A stretch of DNA of 64,000 nt from Diplocloster agilis (GTDB taxonomy: Bacteria; Bacillota; Clostridia; Lachnospirales; Lachnospiraceae), in the NCBI RefSeq assembly GCF_019042275.1, contig NZ_JAHQCW010000035.1, positions 1 to 64,000 on the forward strand, in the 5' to 3' direction. Below are positions 44,076-53,532 of this stretch, in pieces; the first letter of the stretch is position 1; each line of letters starts with the position of its first letter. The translations under genes were made by a program, and so were the position numbers. Under the pieces are notes generated by a model. It did no database searches and was not told the DNA's origin. It saw only the letters and a program-made list of their open reading frames with translations.

Positions 44076-44107
44076 CGGCAGCCGTTCTGTTGTCATGAAT
44101 CGGGCGG

Positions 44108-44143
44108 GCTCCCACATATATTATATAAAATGTGTGTGGGAGC
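44108..44143 (+). promoter_or_regulatory. Terminator-like hairpin overlapping the cwlD ribosome site
   Basis: GCTCCCACATA pairs with TGTGTGGGAGC around an AT-rich loop, then TGCTTTT. The right arm contains GGGAG, the likely ribosome binding site for the GTG at 44151, so folding could end transcription of the GH18 gene and also hide the cwlD start. Confidence 0.6.
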
Positions 44144-44150
44144 TGCTTTT

Positions 44151-44843
44151 GTGAAAAGAAAGACTCTGGAGATCGGAATGGGAGTTCTGATGCTGGCGGG
44201 AGTATTGTTTCTGTCCAGACAGGGCGCTGTTCTGGTATCAAATATGAAACAGGCACAGGCTCAGCAGAAGGTAGTGGTGATTGACGCAGGGCACGGCGGG
44301 GCGGACCCGGGCAAAGTCGGCGTCAGCGGAACATTGGAAAAGGATATAAATCTGAAAATTGCGTTTCAGCTAAAGGAATTTCTGGAGGAAAATGACATCA
44401 AGGTGGTCATGACCCGGGATAGTGACGGCGGACTGTATGATTCCAGCGCCAGCAATAAAAAGGTGCAGGATATGCAGCGGCGCTGCTCGGTGATTGACAG
44501 TGCGAAGCCGATCTGTACGGTGAGTATTCACCAGAACAGTTATCATGAAGAGGGAGTGCACGGGGCGCAGGCGTTCTATTATTCTCATTCGGCCGAGGGC
44601 AAGGAACTGGCGGAGATGATACAGGCGTCTCTGATCGGGACTGTGGATCCTGAGAATCACCGGGTGGCCAAAGCGAATGACAGTTATTATCTGCTGAAAC
44701 GGACGGAAACGCCGGTGGTGATCGTCGAATGCGGATTCTTGTCAAACTGGGTGGAATCGGCAAAGCTGGAGGACGATTATTACCAGGAGAAACTGGCCTG
44801 GGCGGTCCATATGGCCGTGATGCAGTACATAGCCGCGAACTGA
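44151..44843 (+). CDS. cwlD: N-acetylmuramoyl-L-alanine amidase CwlD
   Basis: About 230 residues, zinc amidase_3. An N-terminal membrane helix or signal (about 5-25) precedes the catalytic domain: VVVIDAGHGGADPGKVG (Zn His), EKDINLKIAFQLKEFL (Zn Glu), CTVSIHQNSYHEEGVHGAQAFYY (Zn His), and VIVECGFLSNWVE with the catalytic Glu. CwlD makes muramic-delta-lactam in the spore cortex together with PdaA, a germination requirement. GTG 44151 with GGGAG upstream is preferred; ATG 44130 is the next option. It is 75 bases after the GH18 gene. Confidence 0.88.
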   Translation: MKRKTLEIGMGVLMLAGVLFLSRQGAVLVSNMKQAQAQQKVVVIDAGHGGADPGKVGVSGTLEKDINLKIAFQLKEFLEENDIKVVMTRDSDGGLYDSSASNKKVQDMQRRCSVIDSAKPICTVSIHQNSYHEEGVHGAQAFYYSHSAEGKELAEMIQASLIGTVDPENHRVAKANDSYYLLKRTETPVVIVECGFLSNWVESAKLEDDYYQEKLAWAVHMAVMQYIAAN

Positions 44844-44954
44844 CTAAAACGGCCGGCGGCGGAAAGAATTTGGAAGAAATCAATAGTTTCCCTTTCGATA
44901 ATGAAGTGGTATAATAACGAAGGATGGCGTAAGCCAAAAAACTGAGGTAATTGA

Positions 44955-46466
44955 ATGGAAGCAAAGATAATAAAAGTGGATAAACAAAATATAGATCCGG
45001 AAGTCATGCGGCAGGCGGGTTCGATTATCCGTATGGGCGGCCTGGTGGCATTTCCGACGGAGACGGTTTACGGGCTGGGAGCTGATGCCAGACAGAAGGA
45101 TGCGGCTGCCCGGATTTATGCGGCCAAGGGACGGCCTTCGGACAATCCGCTGATCGTCCACATCGCAGAGTTCCAGGCGCTGCGGGCCATCGTCAGTGAG
45201 GTACCGGAAAAGGCTGTGCGGCTGGCCGAGACGTTCTGGCCTGGCCCGCTGACCATGATTCTGAATAAAAACCAGGAGATCCCCTATGAGACCACAGGCG
45301 GCCTGGATACGGTGGCGGTCCGGATGCCGGACCACCCGGTTGCCCTCACCCTGATCCGGGAGGGGGGCGGCTATATTGCCGCGCCAAGCGCCAACACATC
45401 CGGCAGGCCAAGCCCCACCATGGCGGAGCACGTCATGGAGGACCTGGGTGATAAGATTGAGCTGATTATAGACGGCGGGCCGGTGGGTATCGGTATCGAA
45501 TCCACCATCGTGGATATGACGGTAGAGCCGCCTATGATCCTGAGGCCCGGTTATATTAACAGAGACATGCTGGAAGCAGTGATCGGCACTGTGGAAGAGG
45601 ACAAGTCCCTGCTGGGCGATGATCCGGATATAAAACCCAAGGCGCCAGGCATGAAATACCGCCATTACGCGCCCAAGGCGGACATGATGATCGTGGAGGG
45701 ATCGGAGGCGGCTGTGATCGCTAAGATCAACGAGCTGATACGCAAGGATAAGAGCGCGAAGATCGGCGTCATTGCCACAGATGAAACCAAAGCCAGATAT
45801 ATCGGCGCGGATGTAAAGAGTATCGGGAGCCGCAGGGAAGAGATCTCCATATCCAGGAATCTGTACCGGATTCTGCGGGAGTTTGACCGGGAAGAAGTAA
45901 GCAGCATCTATTCCGAGGCCTTTGAATTGCCCGAACTGGGACAGGCAGTCATGAACCGGCTGTTAAAAGCCGCCGGTTATCATGTGATAAATGTAAAAAA
46001 TGAGATTAAACTTAGGAATTATCGAAAGGTAATCTTTGTCTGTGCCAGCGATACCTGCAGGGCGCCAATGGCGGAGGCGATCATGAAGAGCAAGCATGTG
46101 ACGGCTCCGGTCGTAATCCAGTCCAAGGGGCTGGTGGTCCTGTTCCCGGAACCGTTGAATCAGAAGGCGGAAGCCGTGATGATCAGCAACGGGCTTAAGA
46201 TGGAACAGCATATGTCTTCGCCGCTGGAGGAAGAGGACTTCGGTGAGGATACTTTGATCATCACTATGGATGAAGAGCAGAAACAGAAGGTACTAATGGG
46301 CTATACGAAGGCGTTAAATGTATATACACTGAAATCTCTGGTAGGAGAAGAAGGAGAAATCCCGGACCCTTACGGCGGACCGCTTACGGATTACGGGGAA
46401 TGTTATGAGGAACTGTATCGTCTGGTTACCCTGTTGGTAGAAAATTGGAATGAGGAGGAACCATAA
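44955..46466 (+). CDS. Threonylcarbamoyl-AMP synthase (Sua5/YwlC) fused to a low-MW phosphatase domain
   Basis: 503 residues in two parts. Residues 1-~345 are Sua5: GLVAFPTETVYGLGAD, KGRPSDNPLIVHI, APSANTSGRPSPT and the C-terminal Sua5 domain with APKADMMIVEG; it makes the t6A37 precursor for tRNAs. Residues ~355-503 are a low-molecular-weight phosphatase: CX5R loop C363-ASDTC-R369 and DPYGG with the catalytic Asp. The Thr before the second Cys (T367) corresponds to the residue that makes B. subtilis YwlE an arginine phosphatase rather than a tyrosine phosphatase. GAGG precedes the ATG. In B. subtilis ywlC and ywlE are near neighbours. Confidence 0.92.
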   Translation: MEAKIIKVDKQNIDPEVMRQAGSIIRMGGLVAFPTETVYGLGADARQKDAAARIYAAKGRPSDNPLIVHIAEFQALRAIVSEVPEKAVRLAETFWPGPLTMILNKNQEIPYETTGGLDTVAVRMPDHPVALTLIREGGGYIAAPSANTSGRPSPTMAEHVMEDLGDKIELIIDGGPVGIGIESTIVDMTVEPPMILRPGYINRDMLEAVIGTVEEDKSLLGDDPDIKPKAPGMKYRHYAPKADMMIVEGSEAAVIAKINELIRKDKSAKIGVIATDETKARYIGADVKSIGSRREEISISRNLYRILREFDREEVSSIYSEAFELPELGQAVMNRLLKAAGYHVINVKNEIKLRNYRKVIFVCASDTCRAPMAEAIMKSKHVTAPVVIQSKGLVVLFPEPLNQKAEAVMISNGLKMEQHMSSPLEEEDFGEDTLIITMDEEQKQKVLMGYTKALNVYTLKSLVGEEGEIPDPYGGPLTDYGECYEELYRLVTLLVENWNEEEP

Positions 46467-46900
46467 TGATCGCATTGGGCAGTGACCATGGCGGCTATGA
46501 GCTGAAACAGGAAATTAAGCAATATCTGGAGGACCAAAAACTGGAATATAAGGATTTCGGCAGTTACAACGAGGAAGCCTGCGATTACCCGGTTTACGCC
46601 AAAGCAGTCGCACACGCGGTGGCGGACGGAGAGTGTGAAAAGGGAATCCTGATCTGCGGAACCGGGATCGGTATTTCCATTACGGCAAATAAAGTGAAGG
46701 GAATACGGGCAGCGCTCTGCTCCGACTGTTTCAGCGCGGAAGCTACCAGGCTTCACAACGATGCCAATATACTGGCGATGGGAGGACGGGTCGTCGGCCC
46801 CGGCCTTGCTGTGAAAATCGTGGATACGTTTTTGCACACGGAATTTTCCGGCGACGAACGGCATATGAGAAGAATCCGGCAGATAGAAGAAGATATCTGA
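46466..46900 (+). CDS. rpiB: Ribose-5-phosphate isomerase B
   Basis: 144 residues with the RpiB/LacAB pattern: IALGSDHGGYELK, CGTGIGISITANKVKGIRAAL, DNANILAMGGRVVG-like HNDANILAMGGRVVGPGLA. It interconverts ribose-5-P and ribulose-5-P in the pentose phosphate pathway. Its ATG overlaps the stop of the upstream gene (TAATG), so translation is coupled. Gene order ywlC/ywlE-rpiB-upp matches that of Bacillus. Confidence 0.96.
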   Translation: MIALGSDHGGYELKQEIKQYLEDQKLEYKDFGSYNEEACDYPVYAKAVAHAVADGECEKGILICGTGIGISITANKVKGIRAALCSDCFSAEATRLHNDANILAMGGRVVGPGLAVKIVDTFLHTEFSGDERHMRRIRQIEEDI

Positions 46901-46985
46901 ATGTAATGAGAAAGATATTTTGTACGGATGAGAGTTATTATAAGAAGTAGATAAAAATTAAAAATATACAATCAGGAGGAGACAC

Positions 46986-47615
46986 ATGTCAAAAGTAATG
47001 ATAATGGATCACCCGCTGATCCAGCACAAAATCGGTTTAATCCGCAAGATCGATACGGGTTCGAAGGACTTCCGCCAGATGATCAGCGAGATCGCCATGC
47101 TGATGTGCTATGAGGCGACCAGGGACCTGAAACTGCAGGATGTGGAAATCACAACGCCGATCTGTACCACTACGGTAAAGGAACTTCAGGGAAAGAAGCT
47201 GGCGATTGTGCCGATCCTCCGTGCAGGATTGGGTATGGTTGACGGTATGCTGACCATGATTCCTGCGGCTAAAGTCGGACATATCGGCTTGTACCGCGAT
47301 CCGGAGACGTTAAATCCCGTAGAATATTACTGCAAGCTTCCTGCGGATTGTTCCGAGAGAGAAGTGTTCGTGGTAGATCCGATGCTGGCCACCGGAGGTT
47401 CCTCTGTGGCGGCGATCCAGATGTTAAAAGACAAGGGTGTGAATAATATCCGGTTCATGTGTATCATCGCGGCGCCGGAGGGGCTGAAGAAGATGCAGGA
47501 AGTCCATCCGGATGTAGATGTTTACATTGGAGCCATGGACGATCATCTGAATGACCATGGATATATCGTTCCGGGACTGGGAGACGCGGGAGACCGCATA
47601 TTCGGAACGAAATAA
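46986..47615 (+). CDS. upp: Uracil phosphoribosyltransferase
   Basis: 209 residues. [14 protein letters not shown] at the N-terminus, [13 protein letters not shown] and the PRPP loop [15 protein letters not shown], and [32 protein letters not shown] at the end are diagnostic of Upp, the uracil salvage enzyme. AGGAGG lies 7 bases before the ATG; it is the next gene after rpiB. Confidence 0.97.
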   Translation: MSKVMIMDHPLIQHKIGLIRKIDTGSKDFRQMISEIAMLMCYEATRDLKLQDVEITTPICTTTVKELQGKKLAIVPILRAGLGMVDGMLTMIPAAKVGHIGLYRDPETLNPVEYYCKLPADCSEREVFVVDPMLATGGSSVAAIQMLKDKGVNNIRFMCIIAAPEGLKKMQEVHPDVDVYIGAMDDHLNDHGYIVPGLGDAGDRIFGTK

Positions 47616-47662
47616 GCAACAAGCCGTCCGTTGATGTTTGTTTTGGATAAAGGAGCAGGTGC

Positions 47663-48148
47663 ATGAGTAATAAAAGAGAAGATTATATAAGCTGGGATGA
47701 ATATTTTATGGGAGTTGCGATTCTGTCGGGAATGCGTTCCAAGGATCCAAGCACCCAGGTAGGGGCCTGTATCGTCAGCCCGGACAACAAGATCCTTTCC
47801 ATGGGATACAACGGATTTCCCATTGGCTGCTCAGATGACGAATTCCCCTGGGCCCGGGAAGGCGATCCGCTGGATAACAAATACTTCTATACCACCCACA
47901 GCGAGCTGAATGCGATCCTCAATTACCGGGGAGGCAGCCTCGAGGGGGCGAAACTCTATGTATCTTTGTTTCCCTGCAACGAATGCGCCAAGGCGATTAT
48001 TCAAAGCGGGATCAAGACGATCGTCTATGATTGTGATAAATACGCCGACACGCCTTCCGTACTGGCTTCGAAACGAATGCTGGATGCGGCGGGGGTGCGG
48101 TATTACCAGTATAAGAGGACTAACCGGGAGATAAGATTTAGCGTTTAG
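47663..48148 (+). CDS. dCMP deaminase-family protein (ComEB-like)
   Basis: 161 residues with the cytidine-deaminase zinc motif: SKDPSTQVGACIV, the His in THSELNAIL (HxE), and PCNECAKAIIQSG (PCxxC). It resembles deoxycytidylate deaminase/ComEB, making dUMP for thymidylate synthesis. AAGGAGC precedes the ATG. It follows upp by 47 bases, a pyrimidine-metabolism pairing. Confidence 0.92.
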   Translation: MSNKREDYISWDEYFMGVAILSGMRSKDPSTQVGACIVSPDNKILSMGYNGFPIGCSDDEFPWAREGDPLDNKYFYTTHSELNAILNYRGGSLEGAKLYVSLFPCNECAKAIIQSGIKTIVYDCDKYADTPSVLASKRMLDAAGVRYYQYKRTNREIRFSV

Positions 48149-48283
48149 AGGGTAGAGGAGCGGTTCATTCTCAGGTATGAGGGAACTCTCCGTTACCGGC
48201 TGGGGCCAGCGGATGGAATCCTGGGATGCTTCCGGCTCTGGGGTTCTTTTGTGTCTCCTTGGGAGAGCAAGGGCTGGCAGCTG

Positions 48284-49207
48284 TCATCCGCCCAAGGATT
48301 TCGCGATTTCCCGCAGGTGATTCCCGTCTGTCCCGCAGCAGCCGCCTAATATGCGCAGGCCAAATTTACGTTTTGCCTGAATCATGCTTTGCGCCAGGGA
48401 GACGGGGTCCGAACATTTTAAATCATGGGAGCCGTCGAGTTCCTCGTAAGTTAAGGGGGAGGCGTTGGCCTGGATACCCAGAAAACGTGTCTGAACATTT
48501 AATGTACGGTTAAAGTCGTGGGATAAGGCGCGGGACAGGATGTCGGGATGTACGCAGTTGGTCATGTAGCAGAGCGGGGGGCGTTTCACGTGCTGATCGA
48601 TGGAACGAATGGCGCTGTCGATCGTTGTATTGTCGATCAGACGCCCGTCCGGTGTGATGGTAAAGCTGATGATGTAGGGAAGTCCGGTGTCGGATATTGC
48701 CATCGCCATGCCTTTTGCCTCTTCCAATGCGGGCATAATTCCCGCAAATAAAAAGTCCACGCCGGCCCGGGCGAAGACATCCGCCTGCCATGCGTGGAAA
48801 CGATATGCTTCTTGAGCAGAAAGACTGCCCTTGCCGGTGTAGGCGTCTCCTTTGCAGCCCATCAGGCCGCCTGCAAACATTGGAGTTGCGGCAGTACTTT
48901 GAATCTCTTTCAGGAGACTGACATTTTCATACAAGAGGGCAGAATCATAGCCGGCCGAGAGAACCCGGGTTTGATTGGCGCGTCTGGTCGGGGTGGTGGC
49001 TAAGAAAGGCAGATGGTATTCTTCCGCAATGGATAAATATTCCAGCCATAACTTACACAGGGCAGATTTGCCGGTTTTGTGACAGATGAGATCTGCCATC
49101 GCAACTGGGCCATCGATGGCCAGACCGTATTCTCTCTTTAGTCTTTCTCCCAGAGCGGCTTCCATTAACATAGTCCGGGATTCTTTAAAACATTGCTCGA
49201 AGTTCAT
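48284..49207 (-). CDS. Homocysteine S-methyltransferase-family protein
   Basis: About 307 residues. The zinc-binding motif GGCCGTDGNHLREIA near the C-terminus, with the other Cys in TNCVHPDIL, defines the homocysteine methyltransferase fold; MFAGGLMGCKGDAYTG and DGSHDLKCSDPVSLAQ are further marks. It is likely to methylate homocysteine or a related thiol from S-methylmethionine or another donor; the cofactor-independent class fits a stand-alone gene. Start at 49207 uses GAG-type site; ATG 49222 is five codons earlier but has no spacer to its site. Confidence 0.88.
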   Translation of the reverse strand: MNFEQCFKESRTMLMEAALGERLKREYGLAIDGPVAMADLICHKTGKSALCKLWLEYLSIAEEYHLPFLATTPTRRANQTRVLSAGYDSALLYENVSLLKEIQSTAATPMFAGGLMGCKGDAYTGKGSLSAQEAYRFHAWQADVFARAGVDFLFAGIMPALEEAKGMAMAISDTGLPYIISFTITPDGRLIDNTTIDSAIRSIDQHVKRPPLCYMTNCVHPDILSRALSHDFNRTLNVQTRFLGIQANASPLTYEELDGSHDLKCSDPVSLAQSMIQAKRKFGLRILGGCCGTDGNHLREIAKSLGG

Positions 49208-49244
49208 AATAGGTACTCGCATTCCTTAAGCGTTTGATTAATTT

Positions 49245-49298
49245 GGGACATGTCTATTTTGGAATGGACATGTCCCAAACCGAAATGGACATGTCCCC
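49245..49298. repeat. Three GGACATGTCC palindromes
   Basis: GGGACATGTCT (49245), TGGACATGTCCC (49265) and TGGACATGTCCCC (49285) lie about 20 bases apart. They belong to the same family as 15329-15423 and 27213-27286. The position is between the DUF402 gene 3' end and the methyltransferase gene start. Confidence 0.85.
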
Positions 49299-49313
49299 TT
49301 TTGGGCCTTTTGG

Positions 49314-49805
49314 TTATTCCCGGGTTAAGATCTCGCGCTGGAGATCGCCAAAGCGGTCCTGGTAGATGATGGACAGCAGATAATCCAGCCGCCGCAGGGC
49401 GCGCAGCAGCATGCTCTGGGAGATTAATTTATTTTCCATGGCGTCGGCCAGCTCGTCCACGTCCACGACTTTGATGCTTCCGTCAGGGGTTAGGATGACG
49501 TCCACCAGCAGATCGGTGAAGGTATAGGCGTTCAGCTCCGCGTCGTAGGCGGTGTCGATGATGTCGCAATACCAGCAGACGTGCTGGTTTTCATGGCCGT
49601 AAAAGCGGCTGACCTTGAATCCCTTTTTCATAAAATAGCAGGAATACCCGTGATCCAGGTCCTTTTTGGGACGGATGGTATTCCATTTCGTTACGATAAT
49701 CCGGTCATCCCGGTAGAGGATCTGATCGTCTTTTAATTCGAAACATTCAGAGGGGATGAGGCGTTTCCGGTAGAGAATCGGTTGGGTTTCCATTTCCATA
49801 AGCAC
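49314..49805 (-). CDS. DUF402 protein
   Basis: 163 residues: RKRLIPSECFELKDDQILYRDDRIIVTKW, VCWYCDIIDTAYDAELNAYTFTDLLVDVILTPDGSIKVVDVDELADAM. This is the DUF402 fold, which includes nucleoside phosphatases/hydrolases with acidic metal ligands; the DELADA acidic cluster is present. Exact substrate unknown. The AraC gene ends 4 bases upstream of its start, so the two are co-transcribed. Confidence 0.85.
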   Translation of the reverse strand: MLMEMETQPILYRKRLIPSECFELKDDQILYRDDRIIVTKWNTIRPKKDLDHGYSCYFMKKGFKVSRFYGHENQHVCWYCDIIDTAYDAELNAYTFTDLLVDVILTPDGSIKVVDVDELADAMENKLISQSMLLRALRRLDYLLSIIYQDRFGDLQREILTRE

Positions 49806-49808
49806 TCC

Positions 49809-50741
49809 TTACTGCATGATTTCGGTATTTTTGATGATGGTCATGGGCTCTTTGTCCATGTACTGCTTTTCCGTTGATTTATGCTTATAGTAGGTCAGGT
49901 TGTAGGCGCCTTTATCGGGCATTGCGGAAAATTCGGTGGGAGTATAGCCTGTCATTTCCTTGAAGACACGGTTGAAGGTCCTGACGTTGTTAAAACCGCA
50001 GTTGAACGCGATGTCGGTGATCTTATCGTTGGAGGTCCTGAGAAGATCCGCGGCTTTTTCCACACGGATCATATTCAGATAGATGACAAAATTAATGCCG
50101 GTCAGCTTCTTGAATATTTTCGAGAAATGGCTCTCGCTGAAATGCATCCTGGCCGCCGCGAATTCCAAGGTGATGTTCTCCATATAATGCTCTTCCATAT
50201 AGGAGAGCAGCTGCTGCAGATCATCCAACATGACAAGCCGGCGGTTCTGACTCTGCATGGCTGTGTCGCTGGTCGGGACATTGCGTTTCAGCAGATACCA
50301 GAACTGGCGGATCGACGCGGTTACCACATCCTGATAATAGGGCTTTTGGCTTTCCATTTCATCGTCAATCAGATCCAGCAGACGTTCCAGCATGTCAAAT
50401 AAACCGTATGCTTCCAGCTGTTCTCTGGTCACACACGGGTGCTGAAAATGTGAATTTGTATAGTGGGAACTGATGAGATTTGTATCAAATATCAAGAAAT
50501 CCAAACAATTGTCCATCTGATAAGAATCGCTGTAGTGAATATCCCCGCTGTCGCAGATGACCAAATCCCCGGCTTTGGCATAAAAACTCTGATCGGTAAC
50601 GCTCAACTTTGCGCTGCCGGAGCGAATATAGATCATTTCGATTTCTTTGTGCCAATGCGCCAAAAAACTGATGTCTTTGTACGATTTGTGCCAAACCATG
50701 AATTCTGTGGCGTATCTGCGCACTTCGTGAAATGCTTTCAT
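49809..50741 (-). CDS. AraC-family regulator, divergent from fucose isomerase
   Basis: 310 residues. A cupin-like N-terminal domain (FLAHWHKEIEMIYIRSGSAKLSVTDQSFYAKAGDLVICDSGDIHY) senses a ligand, and the C-terminal pair of HTHs (LEFAAARMHFSESHFSKIFKKLTGINFVIYLNMIRVEKAADLL ... IAFNCGFNNVRTFNRVFKEMTGYTPTEF) binds DNA. GGGAGG lies 6 bases before ATG 50741 (ATG 50744 adjoins). It is transcribed away from fucI and is its likely regulator; the DUF402 gene follows in the same operon. Confidence 0.92.
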   Translation of the reverse strand: MKAFHEVRRYATEFMVWHKSYKDISFLAHWHKEIEMIYIRSGSAKLSVTDQSFYAKAGDLVICDSGDIHYSDSYQMDNCLDFLIFDTNLISSHYTNSHFQHPCVTREQLEAYGLFDMLERLLDLIDDEMESQKPYYQDVVTASIRQFWYLLKRNVPTSDTAMQSQNRRLVMLDDLQQLLSYMEEHYMENITLEFAAARMHFSESHFSKIFKKLTGINFVIYLNMIRVEKAADLLRTSNDKITDIAFNCGFNNVRTFNRVFKEMTGYTPTEFSAMPDKGAYNLTYYKHKSTEKQYMDKEPMTIIKNTEIMQ

Positions 50742-50832
50742 CATGCACCTCCCGGGCGCGGGTATCCCGCCCCTGCTGGGATATTTCCTTGATTATAGCA
50801 GGAGTGTATAGAAAAGTCCAGAGAATCATCAC

Positions 50833-50860
50833 AAAAATTGTCTATATCCGAACAATTTTT
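50833..50860. promoter_or_regulatory. Inverted repeat in the AraC-fucI divergent region
   Basis: AAAAATTGT (50833-50841) and ACAATTTTT (50852-50860) are perfect inverse complements around a 10-base loop. TATAAT lies nearby at 50887-50892, with TTGACA too close to it (9 bases) to pair. A candidate operator for the AraC protein. Confidence 0.55.
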
Positions 50861-50969
50861 TACGTGTGTTTTTGACAGACATGTTGTATAATTAGCATAT
50901 CTGGTTAAAGATTTCTACATATCCATTGTGGAAAACGTTGAAAGAAAAATATTATGGAGGTAAGAAGAA

Positions 50970-52772
50970 ATGGCAAAGAGCAGATTAATTGGTGATTATC
51001 CTGTGATTGGTATCAGACCCACCATTGACGGACGTAGAGGTGCGTTAAAGATCAGAGAATCTCTGGAAGATCAGACCATGAACATGGCAAAAGCTGCCGC
51101 GAAATTGTTTGAAGAGAACTTGAGATATTCCAACGGCGAACCGGTAAAAGTTATCATCGCCGATACAACCATCGGCCGTGTGGGCGAGACCGCCGCATGT
51201 GCTGAGAAATTTAAAAAAGCAGGCGTTGACATTACCTTAACCGTAACCCCTTGCTGGTGCTACGGTGCGGAAACGATGGACATGGATCCCAATACCATCA
51301 AAGGCGTATGGGGATTCAACGGAACAGAGAGACCCGGAGCCGTATATCTGGCCAGCGTTCTGGCAACTCACGCGCAGAAAGGCCTTCCGGCGTTCGGCAT
51401 CTACGGACATGATGTTCAGGATGCAGACGATACCAGCATTCCTGCTGATGTTGAAGAAAAATTACTGAGATTCGGCCGTGCGGCAGTAGCCTGCGCTACC
51501 ATGAGAGGGAAGTCCTATCTGCAGATCGGTTCCATCTGTATGGGTATCGGCGGATCTATCATTGATCCTGCGTTTATCGAGGAATATCTTGGCATGCGTG
51601 TGGAATCTGTCGATGAGGTGGAGATCATCCGCCGTATGACAGAAGGCATCTATGACGAAGCGGAATTCCAGAAAGCTCTGGCCTGGACAAAGGCTAACTG
51701 CAAAGAAGGATTCGACAAGAATCCGGAAGGTCTGCAGAAGACCAGAGAAGAGAAAGACGAAGCATGGGAGTTCGTAGTCAAGATGATGGTGATCATCAAA
51801 GACCTGATGAACGGCAATCCGAACCTTCCGGCAGGCCGCGAGGAAGAAATGTGCGGACACAACGCTCTGGCTGCCGGTTTCCAGGGACAGAGACAGTGGA
51901 CAGACTTCTATCCCAACTGCGATTTCGCAGAGGCGATGTTAAATACCTCCTTCGACTGGGAGGGAGCGAGAGAGCCCTACGTACTGGCTACGGAGAATGA
52001 CGTTCTCAACGGCCTTGGCATGATGTTCATGAAACTTCTGACCAACCGTCCTCAGATCTTCGCTGACGTGCGTACCTACTGGAGCCCGGAGGCAGTTAAG
52101 AAAGCTACCGGATATGATCTGGAAGGCGTTGCGAAAGATGCCGGCGGATTCATCCATCTGATCAACTCCGGCGCAGCCTGCCTGGATGCCTGCGGAGAAG
52201 CAAAAGATGAGAACGGCAACGCAGTTATGAAACAGTGGTGGGATGTAACCGAAGCAGACCAGAAAGCGATCATGGAAGCGACTACCTGGAACCCGGCTGA
52301 CAACGGATATTTCCGTGGCGGCGGCTTCTCCTCCAGATTCGTAACCAAAGCAGAAATGCCTGCCACCATGATCCGTCTGAATCTTGTTAAAGGCCTTGGG
52401 CCGATGCTTCAGATCGCAGAAGGCTGGACCGTAGCCCTTCCTGAAGAAGTGACCGACATTTTATGGAAGAGAACCGACTATACATGGCCTTGTACCTGGT
52501 TCGCTCCCAGAACGACCGGAGAAGGCGCGTTCAAGACCGCTTATGATGTAATGAACAACTGGGGCGCTAACCATGGTGCGATCAGCTACGGACATATCGG
52601 CGCGGATCTGATCACCATGTGCTCCATGCTCCGCATCCCGGTAGCAATGCACAACGTACCGGACGACAAGATCTTCCGTCCCGCCAGCTGGAACGCATTC
52701 GGCATGGACAAAGAAGGACAGGATTTCAGAGCATGCGCAGCCTATGGCCCGCAGTTCAAATTAGTTAGATAA
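50970..52772 (+). CDS. fucI: L-fucose isomerase
   Basis: 600 residues, typical for FucI (about 590). Landmarks: [18 protein letters not shown] at the N-terminus, [65 protein letters not shown], and [12 protein letters not shown] near the C-terminus; metal ligands of the family lie in these blocks. It turns L-fucose to L-fuculose (also D-arabinose to D-ribulose). AGGAGG-type GGAGGTAAG precedes the ATG. The fuculose kinase and aldolase genes are not adjacent. Confidence 0.96.
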   Translation: MAKSRLIGDYPVIGIRPTIDGRRGALKIRESLEDQTMNMAKAAAKLFEENLRYSNGEPVKVIIADTTIGRVGETAACAEKFKKAGVDITLTVTPCWCYGAETMDMDPNTIKGVWGFNGTERPGAVYLASVLATHAQKGLPAFGIYGHDVQDADDTSIPADVEEKLLRFGRAAVACATMRGKSYLQIGSICMGIGGSIIDPAFIEEYLGMRVESVDEVEIIRRMTEGIYDEAEFQKALAWTKANCKEGFDKNPEGLQKTREEKDEAWEFVVKMMVIIKDLMNGNPNLPAGREEEMCGHNALAAGFQGQRQWTDFYPNCDFAEAMLNTSFDWEGAREPYVLATENDVLNGLGMMFMKLLTNRPQIFADVRTYWSPEAVKKATGYDLEGVAKDAGGFIHLINSGAACLDACGEAKDENGNAVMKQWWDVTEADQKAIMEATTWNPADNGYFRGGGFSSRFVTKAEMPATMIRLNLVKGLGPMLQIAEGWTVALPEEVTDILWKRTDYTWPCTWFAPRTTGEGAFKTAYDVMNNWGANHGAISYGHIGADLITMCSMLRIPVAMHNVPDDKIFRPASWNAFGMDKEGQDFRACAAYGPQFKLVR

Positions 52773-52802
52773 GTTTTTTGACGATATAAATTTATAAAGA
52801 AA

Positions 52803-52854
52803 CCCCTAGAGGGCCAGGATGCGGTTGTTTGCACCTGGCCCTCTAGGGGGTTTT
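52803..52854 (+). terminator. Strong terminator of fucI
   Basis: A 16-pair perfect stem, CCCCTAGAGGGCCAGG (52803-52818) with CCTGGCCCTCTAGGGG (52834-52849), then GTTTTATT. Confidence 0.95.
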
Positions 52855-52886
52855 ATTCTGTAGAAAAGTGCGCCTATGGGGTAAAA
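52851..52886. repeat. Second copy of the 8558-8599 palindromic element
   Basis: The 36 bases match the inverse complement of 8561-8596 at 31 positions, including the exact loop AAAGTGCGCCTATGG. In this copy the stem has lost pairing (TTTTATTCTGTAG versus CCTATGGGGTAAAA), so it looks like a decaying copy. It directly follows the fucI terminator. Confidence 0.8.
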
Positions 52887-53009
52887 ACTTCATTGGCCGC
52901 ACAGTGGCGGTCAATATACAAGAGATTCACATCATTGCAAAAAAATTCAGCGGATAGGGAAATGTATCTTAAAAAATGCACAATGAATAAAAAATAATAA
53001 CGTATTTAA

Positions 53010-53038
53010 TTGACATCTTGTACAGGGGGACCTATAAT
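53010..53038 (+). promoter_or_regulatory. Consensus sigma-A promoter of the RidA operon
   Basis: TTGACA (53010-53015), 17 bases, TATAAT (53033-53038): a perfect housekeeping promoter, ~108 bases before the RidA ATG. No repressor site is evident. Confidence 0.9.
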
Positions 53039-53145
53039 GAAAATAGTAACACTGTAATGATTTAGTGAGGAAAAGAAGGGGACCAAGGCTGAACAAAATG
53101 TTCATCCATCCCTGTGTGCGGGAAAACGCACGAAAGGAGAAAATC

Positions 53146-53523
53146 ATGGAAAAAGAAATTGTATCCACCGAGAAGGCTCCGGGAGCGATCGGGCCGTATT
53201 CCCAGGCAACGAAGGGAGCCGGCATTGTGTGTGTGTCGGGGCAGCTGCCGCTGGATCCTGTGACCGGGGTGATGCCGGAAACGGTGGAGGAACAAGTGGC
53301 CCAGTCGATGAAAAATGTTATGGCGATCTTGGAGGCCGGCGGTTCAGATCGTTCAAAGATTCTGAAATGCTGCCTGTTTATCCGGGACATGGATAAATTT
53401 TCCGCGATCAATGAAGTTTACGCCGGTTTCTTCCCCGATGAACCCCCGGCCCGGGTTGTGGTAGAGGTGTCCAGACTTCCGAAAGACGCGCTGGTGGAGA
53501 TTGACGCCATCGCACTTTGTTGA
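53146..53523 (+). CDS. RidA/YjgF-family enamine/imine deaminase
   Basis: 125 residues. The RidA pattern is clear: IVSTEKAPGAIGPYSQATKGAGIVCVSGQLPLDP, NVMAILEAGGSDRSKILKCCLFIRDM, and ARVVVEVSRLPKDALVEIDAIAL with the conserved Arg. It destroys reactive 2-aminoacrylate and related imines made by PLP enzymes. It heads the operon before an aminotransferase gene, the natural partner. AAAGGAG lies before ATG 53146; upstream frame to 53065 is not used. Confidence 0.93.
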   Translation: MEKEIVSTEKAPGAIGPYSQATKGAGIVCVSGQLPLDPVTGVMPETVEEQVAQSMKNVMAILEAGGSDRSKILKCCLFIRDMDKFSAINEVYAGFFPDEPPARVVVEVSRLPKDALVEIDAIALC

Positions 53524-53532
53524 GGTCCTGCT

